Source of the DNA: Pomacea canaliculata
Lineage: Eukaryota; Mollusca; Gastropoda; Architaenioglossa; Ampullariidae
Length of the DNA: 64,000 bases
Direction: 5' to 3'
Assembly (NCBI RefSeq): GCF_003073045.1
Contig: NC_037592.1
Location: 717,371 to 781,370, forward strand
Position 1 is the stretch's first letter. Each line of letters starts with the position of its first letter. Positions 24,385-37,309 of the stretch are shown piece after piece. A program made the translations under genes and the position numbers. Under the pieces are notes generated by a model. That model was not told where the DNA came from. It searched no databases and worked only from the letters and a program-made list of their open reading frames with translations.

Positions 24385-27300
24385 TCATTCATTTTTGTCC
24401 TTTTTCTTTCCAATTGGTAAACTTGGCACAGGCAACTTGCTGGCCACCACAGCACCAACATCGTAGGTTTTTCCTGCCACCCAACGTACACCACCCACAC
24501 CTATACTGAGTGCAGAGGTGGCAGTGTTGAACACACCCGATGTTGCACGCCACATCATCCCACTTGTTGGCTGCTTTGAAGTGTCTGAAAATACAAGACA
24601 TGAGAATTTTGGTATGCAGCAAAACATGGTAAGTACTTAATGCTGGCATCTATACTCACATCACTAAGTATATGACTCAGTCTTAGTAATCCAGTCATTA
24701 AGGTGGTGATGACCTGCTTGTTTTTACAGGAATACAAATGGGCATTGCCCAGTATATTATGGTCACTCTAGTTTGCCAAACATTTAGTCCATCACCTGGG
24801 TGTCTTTTTCAGGATAGAATACTATTTTCAAATGACCTGAGAGACATCATGACTTAATAATTCCAGTAGCTATGCAGAACACTTACCCAAGTGATAAGAT
24901 GTAAAGCAAATTGAAGGAAAGGCTGGCACGATATACTGTGTTACTTTTCAAATCATGTAGGAATGATTATAGAAAATCAAATAGTTCTTTTGCTTCTTGT
25001 ACATACTGATTGAGTTCTATGTTAAGTGTGGGACTGCCTGCTAGGGAGCAACAGAAAAACGCAAGAGTGCTCAGACCACATGCTGAGAACCTGATGGAGT
25101 AAGTATGAAGATTTTAAAAGCGGTTTTTCCAAACATTCACGTTAAGAAAAAGTTGTATAAAAATTTTAAAACGTTTAACCACAGGCCACTTGTATCCAAA
25201 ATCAATGTCACGGACAAGGGTTATTGCTTCCGAGTTAGGGTGAGCATGAGTTGTCCCCCTTGGTTGCATGCATGGCTAGGAATGACAGTTATGTAACAGA
25301 GTGAGGGAGCGAAGTGTTCAAGAGTCCCGGCTATTTTTAGTGATTTGAGTTTCGGCATTCCCAAGTAAGACGTCTAAGGAGTGAGATGCAGAGAAGACTT
25401 GGTGTGTGATGGGAATGAAATTCCTGGCCAAGCCAAGATATTGAATATGTTATACTTTTTATCGCCACTAATGAATGTACCAAGGTAACTGCAGGTGAAA
25501 AAGGAGTGTAAAGTTTAATTCAAATGTGGGACTGTGAATAGTGGATTTTTGTGTAACAAAAAAGTTTATGTGCCTTTAAAGAGAGTACTCATTAACTCAT
25601 GAGAATTGCAGGAATTACGAAGTGGGGAAGTTAGAGCTGAGAGGAGAGCAACCTGTCTACGGGCCGTAACTTCCAAGGAAGCCCAAAGGTTTGGATCCCT
25701 GGAGTGGACAAAGCCCACATCTGCAGAAGAATAACAACAATTTCAACTATTGGCCGTCGTTGTATTGGCCACACTAATTGGTGGGAACACGGAAGACTTG
25801 GAGTCATCTTCCCACGTGACATCGCCAGGGCAGCAACAACCGGTGCCGTGGAGTAACAATGTGACGAAATCATTTCCGTGGCAACTCTCGCAGTGGTGGA
25901 TTAACAGGAGTACTGGAATATCATCTGCGAATGGGAATTATGGAAGCCCAGCCCTTTCCCGGCGACATGGATTACCATCAGAGCACTGTGTTGCATGTAG
26001 CAGTTGTTTTTTCAAGGGAGATTTTGTGTGTGTGTGGGAGGATGGTGTGTGTGTACTGTTGTGGATCAGACAGTACTGTAAGTGTAACTTTTCTTTGTCT
26101 ACATCCTGCCTATTGGAGACACTCATTTGGGAACTCAATCTGAGAAAAACTTTTTAAGCATTGTATGACTTTTTCGGTTTATGAGAATAATATAGGTTTC
26201 TAGTATATTTAAGGTTTGATCTGTGGATAGTTGCCACTGCCTATAGGCTCAAATCCCGTCAATAGAACAAATGAGAAGACTGGTCTTTGTGTTTTGTGGA
26301 CTTAAAGAACGCGTGCGGACATAGTGGTGCATGAATGTGACATCTGCTGAGAGAGTGTGACCATGACACAATGCCTAGTCTTATTTTGTTGAAGCTGTTA
26401 GTGCTAAGCTACTTTTTGGATGTTGACATATACACACCTACACTCATTTACAAATCCTGTCAACTGATTCCAGAAGGCTCTACTATAAGTGAAATAGTGG
26501 ACATGGTTAACCACAGTTATACTTAGTTTGTAAACATACATAGTTTAGGACATATTAGTATCTGAGACATATAAAATCAAGTTCTTTGAGATAAAAATTA
26601 ATTTGATTCCCAGATGAACCTTCACTTTATCAGCATTCAAGGTGCTAGTGCTGCAAGAAAGAGTAAAACCAAGACGCTGAAGTCAGTCAATTCCCAGTCA
26701 TAGTTACCTGGGTTTTCATCCATTTTCTTGCTTGAAGAACTTGATAATGAAGACGAGGAGGAAGATGAAGCTGATGACAGAGATCTTTCTGTATCTTTGA
26801 CATCACTAGTATCAGTAATGAACTCCACCTGCTGTGAGTTTGGGCTCTGAATACAAAGGGGACCTTAGGCTTTGGGCTCTGAATACAAAGGGATTAACAC
26901 AATCTTCCATCACCAATGTTAGTAATGAACTGCAGCTATTATGACCTTAGGCTTTGAGTGCAAGCCAATAAAGCCTTCTCCCAATTGATGTTAGTTATTA
27001 CCACCATCGTGGGTGAGCTTGGGCTTTGTCATGTTGTACTATATAATTACCTGGGCTTTTTTGTGTTTCTTTTTCATTAGTGGTGCCACAGAGCAATGAC
27101 CCTTCTCCCCTAACATCAGCAGTAGCCAATGTACTCTAACAATCAATAAACCTAGTTGTAACTAGTCTCACCAATGTAGTTTACTTTGAACTAAGAGTAT
27201 GTCTACAAAATTTAAATAAACTTCATCAAATGGAACATTAAGGGGAGTAGCCACAGAAAGCAATATCAAGAACTCCAATTATCTCCCTTGTAAGAGCTGG

Positions 27301-27559
27301 TGTTTTAGTAACAATGGAATAACGGCTGGCTAAAAATCTTCTGTTCTTAAATAAACCAAGCTTTATGTTAAACAATAATCCCCTTTCACGAACTCTGAAA
27401 TATCAATAAAAGCTCTGCTTGAAAAATAAACTCCAACCTAAACTAAAACAATACAAAGAAAAAATAAAACACACAACAAAGATTTTTGCATGACACTTAA
27501 AAGCAGATTTAAATTACCTTATAAATGCAGGATTTGACCGATTCAAACAGTTTCGCCAT
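24385..27559 (-). CDS. TMEM263: TMEM263-like small membrane protein, three exons
   Basis: Exons in transcript order are 27559-27518 (MAKLFESVKSCIYK, donor GTAATT), 26831-26708 (acceptor CTCACAG, donor GTAACT) and 24584-24385 (acceptor TTTTCAG, ends TGA). The phases agree (0, then 1) and give 121 residues. Residues 26-47 hold an almost pure Ser run. The last exon reads TSGMMWRATSGVFNTATSAL, then GVGGVRWVAGKTYDVGA, and ends GKKKDKNE. The pattern GM..R.T.GVF...S, GGV.W..GK and the basic tail match vertebrate TMEM263 (about 116 residues), which has two hydrophobic segments. The second hydrophobic segment is short here. The ATG is in the context CCACAATGG. Function in the family is poorly known; a link to growth in vertebrates is reported. 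The ortholog call is by eye. Confidence 0.75.
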
Positions 27560-28656
27560 TGTGGCAAGCTTCTTTAGCACTGAATACTCAATGAACTAGT
27601 TATAGACTGCTTTGCAACCAAATGTTGAGTTTTGAAGGGATGTTTTGTGCTTGATCCTCCGGCCTCTGATCCTCATACCATCTTCACCTCACCATCTGAC
27701 CATTCAACTATCACTACTGTCACAGCAGTCTGTACAGACCAGTCTTGAGCTTGTTCTGAACAGAAAATATATATCATGAAATCTGTCATCTTGTCAGTAT
27801 GGAGAGTCAATCAGTGTAAATACATAAAAATATAATAAATAAAAAAAAGAAAAACTCTATCAGGTTAATAGGTATTTTCCTTGAACAATCTTTACAAAAG
27901 GGAAAATAGGGTGAGAGGTCAGTCAAAGAGGTAAATCAAGTGGGAAAGATTTAAGGAGACATGAAGAAAGTATTTCTTGCATAAACACATTACAACTTTC
28001 AGTAAGCTTTTAGCAGAAAATGGATTGGAACAAGCTCTGACATAGCAGGAGCAAGATTTTACAGGATTTGCCGAATATAGCTGCAAATCACCAATAATGA
28101 AATTAGATAATACAGATGATTGTATTTCAGGGGCTGAAATTTACAGAATTTATTTATATTGTATCTATTTACCAGAATCTGTCATAACCTGAAGAACTTG
28201 GGAAGGTCTTTAACTTTAAGTTGTGCATTATGTAAAAAAAAAAATTAATGTGTAACACTTTTGAGGTCTTCATCTTGCTTATCCACGCAGACTATGGCAG
28301 TAATTATGATAACAAGATTCTATATCACATGAATTGCATACAATAGCTAGCTCCTATGTATAAAAGAGGAATCTATATGTTTTACATTTGTATATTTTTG
28401 TTTCCTGCTCAAAATAAAGGAAGGGTCTCTATTTGATATCACTGTAAAATTGTGCAAGAAAAAAAAAACTGAGGCTGTTTGAACATTAGAGGAAAGCATT
28501 ATTATCTACTTTTTAAAAATTATTAGTTACTAGTTTTTACTGTCATTGATCATGTTTTCTTTCGCAATTTTTTTCTTTGTTTAAGAATACAATTACATTC
28601 ACTCAAATTTTTGTTCTGTCTTCAACAGCGCAGCACAGTTAAGTATCCAAGACCAT
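27560..28656. other. Non-coding stretch upstream of the TMEM263-like ATG
   Basis: AT-rich with short A runs. It probably contains 5' untranslated or intronic sequence of the minus-strand gene. No further coding exon was identified. Confidence 0.4.
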
Positions 28657-29170
28657 AAGTAATAATAATAATAATCAGTGTACTTGTATCATGCAGCATT
28701 ATGATCAAGATAGGTTACACTCTCTGCACTGACCAGTCATGATAATGAGCATTAGGCAGCTGACAACGGACAGTAAACAAATGAATAAATCATTATTTAT
28801 GAGGGTAACAGAATAAGCAAAAGTTAAGCTAAATCTAGCCCTTGGACTAATTAGTAGAAATTAAAATGTTACATTAATTCAGAACAAGGAAATAAAAACA
28901 TCGAGATGGTGATATCTGAATGACAGGGTTTTTTAAAATATTGGCCAGAACACTAGTGGCACATGTTTGCTTTGTCAGCATGATTAAGCCAGGTAGCTCT
29001 GTAGGTAATCAAAAGTTTGGAAAAGATGGTGTAGTAGTCCCACTTTGAATATGTACAATCTGGATATTGTTCTCTGGGGATCTAATGGAAGGTTGTTCCA
29101 AAGAACACTGCCAGAATATTTCAGACTCATCTTGAACAGGTCAATGCTCGGTTTGGGGAAACTGAGTTGT
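28657..29170 (-). mobile_element. LINE 3' end, different family, with (ATT)n tail
   Basis: Minus-strand translation near 29150-29000 reads SFPKPSIDLFKMSLKYSGSV and LWNNLPL. This is the conserved C-terminus of L2/CR1/jockey-type LINE polymerases (FK..F.YSG..LWN.LP). A stop at about 28985 is followed by some 300 bp of non-coding sequence and then, on the minus strand, GATTATTATTATTATTAC at 28660-28676, a typical 3' tail. The 5' part is missing. Confidence 0.75.
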
Positions 29171-29529
29171 ATTTTGATGGCGAGATTATTAGAAGACGCG
29201 TGTAGGCACTCCGAACAACCTAAAGATGAAGTACAAGAGTAGAACGTAATGCAACTGATCAAGGTATGAAGTGAAGTGGAAGTGGTGCAGGCTGTCTGTA
29301 ACGACTGATTGATTGTTGACGTGGACATCATACAGCAGTCAACACATGTTTGTGTAGCTCGATCGCTTTGTGAGCGAATCATCATCTCAATTCTTAGTTT
29401 GCTTTCTCCATCTGTTTCGCTCTCAAACACCATTCAGTTCTTGCTATCAATATTACAAATAACCTGTCTGTCGACTGTAGTGTTGACCACCGACAAGAGA
29501 AGTACTAACATCTATTTACTCCTTACCTC

Positions 29530-29800
29530 CGCGGGTCGCAGCGAGACGCAGTCACAGCTGCCACGTTGTTTGTTGTCAACAGTGCGCCCAGTGCGGCCCG
29601 TCCACAACAACTCCTGTCATTGGACGGCTGCACACCTTCCAGCCAATGAGAACAGGTTTCACTTGATGACTGTATGACCCAGCCTTGACATACAAAGAAA
29701 GAGGTTACAAACCCATGATGCTCTGGTGCCGCGGGTGCTGACAGTCGCAGGCGCACCATCTCTGACGTCACACATGCCAGAATAATCGGTGCTGAATATT
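29530..29800. promoter_or_regulatory. GC-rich promoter-like zone
   Basis: Contains CCAAT boxes on both strands (ATTGG at 29619, CCAAT at 29643) and a TGACGTCA site at 29763, in sequence richer in GC than its surroundings. It lies between the minus-strand TMEM263-like gene and the plus-strand acidic coding region, so it might serve either or both. No initiator was identified. Confidence 0.35.
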
Positions 29801-30039
29801 TGTCTTGTCATTTGGTTTTAGGCGATGTTCACTTCTGACCCAAGACTTTTGTCGAGACATTCATCTCCTCATATAGTGGTAGTAGTTGTAGTAGTAGCTG
29901 TAGTCGGGCTGGCCTCTGGTGGTCTAGTCGCGCCATGGCTGCTACTGCACCCTCATTGTAACGCTCACAACTGTCTCTACAGCTGAGCCTTACATTATTT
30001 TTCATCAAATCTATAAAAACAAAACAAAACAAATCCCTA

Positions 30040-30113
30040 CGGCACCGACAGGATTCGAACCTCGGTGGAAAGATCCCAATGGATTTCGAGTTAATCAGCA
30101 GGCCGATGTCGAA
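30040..30113 (-). pseudogene. tRNA-Ser-like pseudogene (CGA-type anticodon loop)
   Basis: On the minus strand the 3' half (ATCCATTGGGATCTT, then GGTTCGAATCCTGTCGG) matches the tRNA-Ser gene at 60.6 kb. The anticodon loop reads CTCGAAA. The 5' half is degraded (GGCCTGCTGATTAA instead of GGCCGAGTGGTTAAGG), and the T stem and acceptor stem no longer pair. Confidence 0.65.
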
Positions 30114-30134
30114 GTGGGCGTATTTTGAAATGGT

Positions 30135-30335
30135 TTCGCACGTGCGAGGGAAGGTAGGAGTACACGGTGGTGTACCAGCGGTCAGTTTTCCCTAATTGCT
30201 ACCCTGGTCCTGAGGCAGGGTGGAGATCACAGGCAATAAACCGAGCAATCAAGCGTCTTTCTCACTCGGTGTTTTCAGTTAGAAAGCTGAAGTGAAACGG
30301 TTTGGAACTGAACTTACTGTCAGGGTTAGGCACAG
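30135..30335 (+). repeat. Dispersed repeat, copy 1
   Basis: GTGCGAGGGAAGG, AGTACACG, GCGGTCAGT, GCTGAAGTGAAACG and ACTGTCAGGGTTAGG recur in the same order at 57165-57315. The central part differs in length. It is probably an old SINE-like or MITE family. Confidence 0.65.
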
Positions 30336-30661
30336 GCGGCGTTAGGAACACGCGGGGGCCTGGTGCCGACCATCCGCGCGGGGCCTGGGTAACGGAGTAC
30401 GTGTATCAACATCCCTATTGATGTGATGCCGGAAGCACTGATTCATATACAGTTAGATAGGCTGGATCCATTTCGCGAAATAACCACGAATTTAGTGTTT
30501 TATTTGTTTGTAACCTTTCCCACCGTTTGTGACAGTAGCGGTTGTTTCTTAAAGCGAAATAATGTGGTGACGATAACTTAATAAACTGCTTGTTGTTATT
30601 GTCGGGCTAAACGGGAAGACATGGGTTCAATAATTTGCTTAATTAGAACTTAGAAGTGTTT

Positions 30662-31637
30662 TCTGAAAGTCAATTGTTTGACGCTAAAGGTACTGCTGAC
30701 GACGGTTGTGAAGAAAAAGACGTCGAGTTGCGCAAAGATAGCGAGACGGACAGCAACCTAGAGTCCGACACGCAGTCTACGGCTGCTGACGAGTGCGCAG
30801 AGAAAGAAATAGACTGGTGAGCGTGGACGAAACCGACGACGCAAAGTTAGATGATGTTGAAAACGCGAAAGAGCAGATGATAGCCGTGAACTGTGAGGAT
30901 GCAGACGAGGAAAAGTTCGTTCAGGGAGAGCAGCGACCCCTCGCCAAAGACACAACGTTAGAAAACGACGAATCGGACGGAGAGGACAGGAGGAAATCAG
31001 TGGCGTGATGGAACTAAAAGACGATGACGACGACAGAGTAGCTGAATATGAAGACAAAGGCATTTTGGGGTGAAGTGGTTTAATGTGTAGAATTAGACAC
31101 TTGTTTCCACCGCCCATCGATGTTTTCACTCATCCCAACTCTCTCCACGACATGGTAATGAGGTCACAACTCCCCCACGACATGGTAATGAGGTCACAAC
31201 TCTCCCCACATGGTAATGAGGTCACAGAGTTTAGTTGCTGTTTGTAGAAGTCCGTCGACTTCCTCAGCATGTTTACCGTTCTTTGTTTTTGTGCACCTGT
31301 CCACGCAGTGGCTTTAAATGGTTTTCCACTTAGCAGCGTGGCGTTTGATCTGTCTGTGATGACTGAAGTTATATATTAACCGTCAGATTCATTTTCTGTT
31401 CTTTCCAGTTGTCACGCAGTATGGCAGAATAAGCCTAATGAGCTGCGCCTTGTGTACATTGCCTTTTTATGCATGATGTTTTGGCTTCTATATTGTCGCT
31501 GTTTTAAAAAACTTTGTCCCACGTGATTTTGGCCTGTTTCTGACCTCGCTTGCATACGTACAGAGACAGAGAGGAATCGTCCACTCTCACTTCACGTGTG
31601 TATGAAGTAAAAGGGGAGGAGCTTGATGACGTTGAGG
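30662..31637 (+). CDS. Highly acidic coding region, frames interrupted
   Basis: Three consecutive acid-rich open stretches occupy successive frames. 30662-30820 includes EEKDVELRKDSETDSN. 30793-31008 includes DETDDAKLDDVENAKEQ and LENDESDGEDRRKS. 31008-31069 reads MELKDDDDDRVAEYEDKG. The last ends at a possible donor (GG|GTGAAG) in phase 2. It fits an exon at 31564-31637 (acceptor CGTACAG, donor GAGG|GTATGT) that reads DREESSTLTSRVYEVKGEEL. Asp and Glu dominate throughout and the other strand is not acidic. Either this is a real gene damaged by small indels or assembly errors, or a decaying copy. No domain is recognised; a nuclear acidic protein is only a guess from composition. Confidence 0.4.
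31141..31226. repeat. About 30-bp tandem repeat, three copies
   Basis: CATGGTAATGAGGTCACA occurs at 31151, 31181 and 31209, separated by CTC/CCCC spacers. Confidence 0.85.
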
Positions 31638-31639
31638 GT

Positions 31640-34200
31640 ATGTTGTTGTCATTGCCATAAGCATCACCATCATCGTCACCACCACTATCGCCACCATCCT
31701 CACTAGCTGCAGTGTGCGGGTCTCCTGCCTTCGACCTTCATTTCATTTTATCAGTTTGCAACCCTATTCCATAGCTTCAGAGCCTACCTTTTACCCTCAC
31801 CCGTAGAATGGCATGGTCCAAGCAGCTTGGTTTCCTCTTCACTTTGACCATTTGTTGTTTGAAGAAGGGGGCACTTTCTACTTCTTTTAATTTGTATTTT
31901 ATGATTATTATTTTTTGTTTGTGGAATATGGTTTTGCTTGCAGTACGTATGCCGCGAGAGGACTCTTGCTGGGATAATTAAGAAAGAAAATGTCACCTGA
32001 TTAAGTAGCTGTCACGTGCTCTCTTGCCTAGGCCTTCCGTGACGTGTTTCTCTTGCTCAACGCCCCCTTCCCTTCCCATGTGCACCCCTCAGTCATGTTT
32101 TGGCATTTTGTCTTCAGTAATAATCTTTCGAACTTCGACTTCGGTGGGAGCCATACTAACGCCATTTCCGCTTCCTGTCGCTTAAAAGACAAAACTATAT
32201 TACATATTAAAACAATATTACAGCAATGTTCATTTGACTAATTACTCCATTTTCCCAATATTTTGAAGTTGTAACCTGTGCAAGAAGCTTCAGTTTTCGC
32301 CTCTAAAAGCCTTTCCTCTGTAAAGTCGCTGCCTTTGAATAGAAGAGAAACATACTGAGTGTTGCTAAGAAGACGACTCAGTAGTTCACCTAGGAACTAG
32401 GGCGTCTCAAGTTGTATCCGTCTCAAAGAGTTGCTCTCTCCATCCCTCAGTATTGTAGGCTCGACGTGTCTTCGCGATGTTACCTCCCGTGAAAAACGCG
32501 AACCAGAACAAAGTAAGGACCTCGGCGGAGCACCTCAATGAGGTTTTGAGGCGTCTGTTGCAGTGTGTGTGTGGTTGGTGAGGTGCGCTTGCAAATATGT
32601 GCGTGCATGGATGAGTGCGAGAGTGCGTGAGCAAGCGAGTGAAGGAAGGATATATGCAGGAAAAGGTAAGGAAAAATACTGTGGTGCTTTCCATTCGTTT
32701 TTGCACGCTCTGCAAATATTATTTATTAACCTTCTTACAGAGCTTCCGCTTGCTTTTTGAGTGATCGAGTTTTCGCTTTGCTTGACATGTTGTTGCATGT
32801 GTGTTGAAGTGGTTTTTTAAAAAATTATTATTTTGTTTATGGCATAGCGTAGCTTTCCAATGTTTAGTCTTCCTTGTTTTTATCAATCAGTTCTCATTTA
32901 CTTCTTTCCACAACGGTTATGTCTGGCACTCAAGATGACTCATGTAATATAAACGTGCTAAAAGTATTTATTGATAACGCAGAAAGAGCAAACAATCAAA
33001 AACATGACTGACATCCATAATCTTTTGAGCAGACAATCAGATGTGTGTGGTGTCCTGTCCTTTATAGCATAACAAAGTGCTTTTTAAAGAAATGCTCAGC
33101 AAATGATTAGTGTAAAGAATTCATCAACTTAAGAGATTACAACTTAGCAGTTTGGCTGCGATTTTCCAAAGCAATATACAGTTTTCTAATGGAAAAAAAG
33201 ATTAAAGCTGAGTTCGCCTTAAATTTCGCAATTTAATCAATTTCAATATTTCTAGCTAGCTCGAACTGTGTTTTATCATGGCGTCGAGTACCACAAATTT
33301 TCAGTAAACAGTCGCGATATTAGATGCTGTTCAAATTGTCTCACCTTTTGCTATGCAAACATAACAGTTTATCCGCTGATACTGCCGTGTGCACACTGCT
33401 GAAAGTTTCAAACAATGGTCATGTACGTGTAAGATATCTTTTACTTTTAAATAATACCTACATGGTTACTGTAATAAGAAATATAATTTGTTTGGGTTTT
33501 GGTAGCTTTAGTACGAAAAAATTCAATCAGAAGGTGAAGATTTATTTTTTTATTGACTTTCCAATGTGCTATGGTTGCCACAAAATCTGTTTCAATACAG
33601 TTTACGAGTGAAGTATTTTAATTCAAATATAGATGTGTGAGAGTAGCCAAAGAAGCCATAGATGAAGTTAAAAATTTTGGTCGAGTAGAGACTGAAAGTT
33701 TTTTTTCCCCTGATTGAAAGTGTTCAAATCGACTGTTTTTTTGTTTTGTTTTGTTTTGTTTTTGTTTTATTTGTCTATCAAAATTGCATCTTTATAAAAA
33801 GTTGTTAAAAAGAGAAAATAACTACGCGTGTTTCACAATTTAAAAAAAAGCAAATTGTTTCTTTGACAACTTAGCTTCTGCTAATGTTGAATTTTACTGT
33901 ATTGGGACTCGATTTGTTGAAAGCAGTCAGAAGAGTATAATGGTTATACTCATGAAAAAGATTACATTTATTGATTCTCAAGTCACTCATAACTGAAAAA
34001 CCATTCGTGATACAAGATCATTATGAGAGTGTCGATTTCCTGCCTGGCCACTCTCTTCCTCTCTTTTCTCTCAGCTCAGAGCTAAATGAACAGCGTTAGG
34101 ATGTTACCTGCGCCTGTGATTGCTATTATTTTGCGCTAAAAGCCTACAAGCTGAAAGTGATACCGAGCCCCGGTGTTGGCCAAGGAATATTTCTGCCTTG
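31640..34200. other. Mostly unique, non-coding sequence
   Basis: No domain recognised. A GAAAAG|GTAAGG donor-like site at about 32660 follows an open frame (ARVREQASEGRIYAGK), but no partner exon was found. 33738-33765 is a (GTTTT)n run. Confidence 0.35.
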
Positions 34201-34208
34201 GCTTAAAG

Positions 34209-34862
34209 CAGTGATGGCGAACCTTTTTCAGTCCGAGTGCCAATTATTTCAATTTCAAAGCAATAAAAATTGCTGCGTGCCAAGTCGGTCTACTTAATGA
34301 CGCCGCTATAGAAACGAAGTGCTACAGCCAGTAACCAGTAAGTTTGCTGCGCGGAAAAAATAAAGCTGCTTAGTATACAATTATAAATTATAAAATAATA
34401 CTTATTTATTCAACGTTATTATCCTGACCTACAGATTTTGAAGTCTTGGGGCAATTAAGTCAATCAATGCGACTTCTGCTGTTGTGAGGTAGATGATAAC
34501 AGTTTGGTATCTGGGGTATACCGTGTATTCTTCAAAGTTACACACGCCGCACTTAAATCATCGGTCAAACGATTTCTGGCATCTGATTTGATATAATTAA
34601 TTGTAACGAGATTTGTCTTGTTCAAAATTTATTATGCGCTATGTCATATGATACCCAAGTTAATAAAAGTAATATGAAAAAATTATGTGGAATATGATCC
34701 AACATCACTTCTTTAATATTATTTACAGTTTTCTGAAAAAAATTGAAGGCTATTACTTATGATAATTTGAAATTTTAAAAAATCCATCAGCGTCGTCGCG
34801 TGCCGCACAAAATCGTTTCACGTGCCACCGTGGGCACGCGTGCCATAGGTTCGCCATCCCTG
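34209..34862. mobile_element. Non-autonomous hAT element with 8-bp target duplication
   Basis: It starts CAGTGATGGCGAACCT and ends AGGTTCGCCATCCCTG, near-perfect terminal inverted repeats. It is flanked by identical 8-bp duplications GCTTAAAG (34201-34208 and 34863-34870), diagnostic of hAT insertion. At 654 bp it has no transposase frame and is a non-autonomous copy. Confidence 0.9.
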
Positions 34863-34870
34863 GCTTAAAG

Positions 34871-37300
34871 TATTGTTAATAAATGTCTTCTTGTTGGATC
34901 CCCTACCTCACGTTGTTCAGTCTACATTGTGCCCACGAATCATAGAGCACTTATAATCAACGAGTACGGCAACAAGCTTTAAATTATTATTGAACTGCTT
35001 TACAAAAATTCCTGTCTTGGTTTAAAGTTATACTAACCGTTGATAACAAAAATAGCATTTTAAACACTTAAATAACGTAAAGTCTTAAAAGAACAGAAGA
35101 ATTAGCAGGTGGAGAGAATGTGATTGCTAATCTTTTGAAACAAACTTTTCGCCGTGTAGAGTGCACATAGCGGTTTCTCACAATTTTACCAGAGTAGCTG
35201 GGCTTGATATCAATGGCTTGGCTGCTAGAAATTGCTTTGTCTCTCAATTCACACTTGGTGCTTATCTCTCTAGACATTTAAAACTTATTGTCACAGATTT
35301 ATCTTCATATTACAAATGCCACGTCTTTCACTACATTTTTGTGATAGCTGGACCCGCGGTCGTCTGCTCATGTTGCATTGGTTTTGTTTTTTTGTTTTCT
35401 TGGGGGAGGGGGGCTTGGATTTTAGTCTTAATCTTGTCCTGTTGTCATGCATGAGCAATCCACTGTGATCGAAGGCAATGATACAAAATATGCTGTTATA
35501 CTGTGAAAAGTATGTATACCAAAGTATTTGTAGAAGTGTTGTGCTTCCTTTGCTCATGGAAAAAAAAAATCTGATGTTGATGTATGCACCCTGCAAGTCT
35601 CTTCGGATTTACACTATGTTAATTAAATTTCCACTCTGCTTAAAGACAAATTTTTCACTTACTTTTTCCTTGCTACATGCTCTTGAAATCTTTTTCTTTG
35701 TCTCTGTTGAAATAAATCGTACAACACCCATACTATTTTCTGGACTTTTTTGTGAACTCTTTTTTCCAATGTTTTCTTATAACATGTGTTCTTTCAGCTT
35801 ATGTTAAACTAAATGTACAACACTAACACGCACATAAACACATGCATGCACACATGAACTAAAAATAGTATTTGTAAATTAATAACCATATAGACAGACT
35901 TTCAGACAAATAGCCTGAAAAATATGTATTGAATATAGCTAACACGGCATTCAATAAATCATAGCTGAATTATATTGCTTTGTGTGCAGCTTCTTCAAAT
36001 AATTTTTAGCTGTTTTCTTTCAGATTGGTTTGCTTAGTTTCTGCCCACTTGAGCTTGTAGTCATTTTGTTTGTTATAATTTTTTGTCATTATCATCTTTT
36101 GCTTTCAACATTATACAGAGGAGCTACTTTTTGTCATGTATTTCATCGATAAGGGGCGGACTCTCGTCGATCCGACCCTGTTGACAGAGCTCCCACTTTT
36201 CGTTTGCTTTCTCTGATCTCCCTCAAGCATCGTGTTTTATTTGATAATCACAGTCACAGTCACAACCTAAAAAAAATTTCATGAGGAGTCAACATGCAAA
36301 AGGTGAATACCTGCATGTGTGTTGGCACTAGAAGTGCCCTGAGTGCAAACACAAATGAAGAGCCTTGAGCCTTGAAATGTAAATATTTACAAATAAATAG
36401 CCTGTGTTCAGTCAAAGGTTGTGTTTATTGCGTTACATTATTTCACTGATAACCCAGATGACAAATAATTTAATAACTGAAAGCAAGTGACTATTCAATA
36501 TACACACATCGATGGAGGAGCTCATTGAATTAACAATTATAGTGTCTACACACTAAACATACAAAGTGGCATTTAGAGAGGGCAATGTTGTAGTTTATGT
36601 TGAAAACTGCTTTATACAATTATGGTGATTCGAACACACAAAATATAACCTCATTGACCAATGACAAGCATTAGTAATACCAGAGGTTAACTTTAGGTCT
36701 GCTAATTTACAAAGTGCTCAGTAACAAAACATAGTGGTACATCGTAAAAAATGGAATGGCTTGATAAAAAAAATCCTAGTTTCCTACATCTATTCTAGGA
36801 CCATACCCTTCACACTCACACACCTTTCACTTAGTATTCAGCAGTTGAAATGATAAAGGAAATGATTTTTTGTATATATATATTTTTATTGCTTTTGCAC
36901 TTTTGGAATAGCATTAGGTTTCCCTGAATTTAATAAAACAAGTTCTCCTGCAGTGACATTTTCAGATATTGAGTAAATGACAATTTCCTGACAAGTTACT
37001 AATTGTAATAAAACCCCAAATTCCTCTGCTCGACACCGATGATCTTATAACTAACATGGGCAATAGTGTTCAAACTCTTCCTATCATGGACAGACAAGCA
37101 AAGCATTAGGCATGTTTAACCAGTGCTTGTATTTGTGGGGATTTGATTTTATAACCTTTTACTTTAAGAATTCTTGAAGAAATATTTTGTGTAATCTAGC
37201 ACTTCTTGACTTGGTTCATTCCTTACATCTTCACCTGTGCACTTCATTCATGTTTTTCAGAGTGTCATCAGTTTGTGAAGCTTATGATTCAAAAAACCAT
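34871..37300. other. AT-rich stretch, nothing supported
   Basis: Open frames are short, Leu/Phe-rich and compositional. No splice pair, domain or large repeat was seen. Confidence 0.4.
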
Positions 37301-37309
37301 TTCAAGGGT

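Noticed and set aside
24385-24649. Cys-rich reading in the alternative frame (CVQHCHLCTQYRCGWC)
   Set aside because: It is the off-frame shadow of the TMEM263-like last exon, which fits splice phase and a known family.
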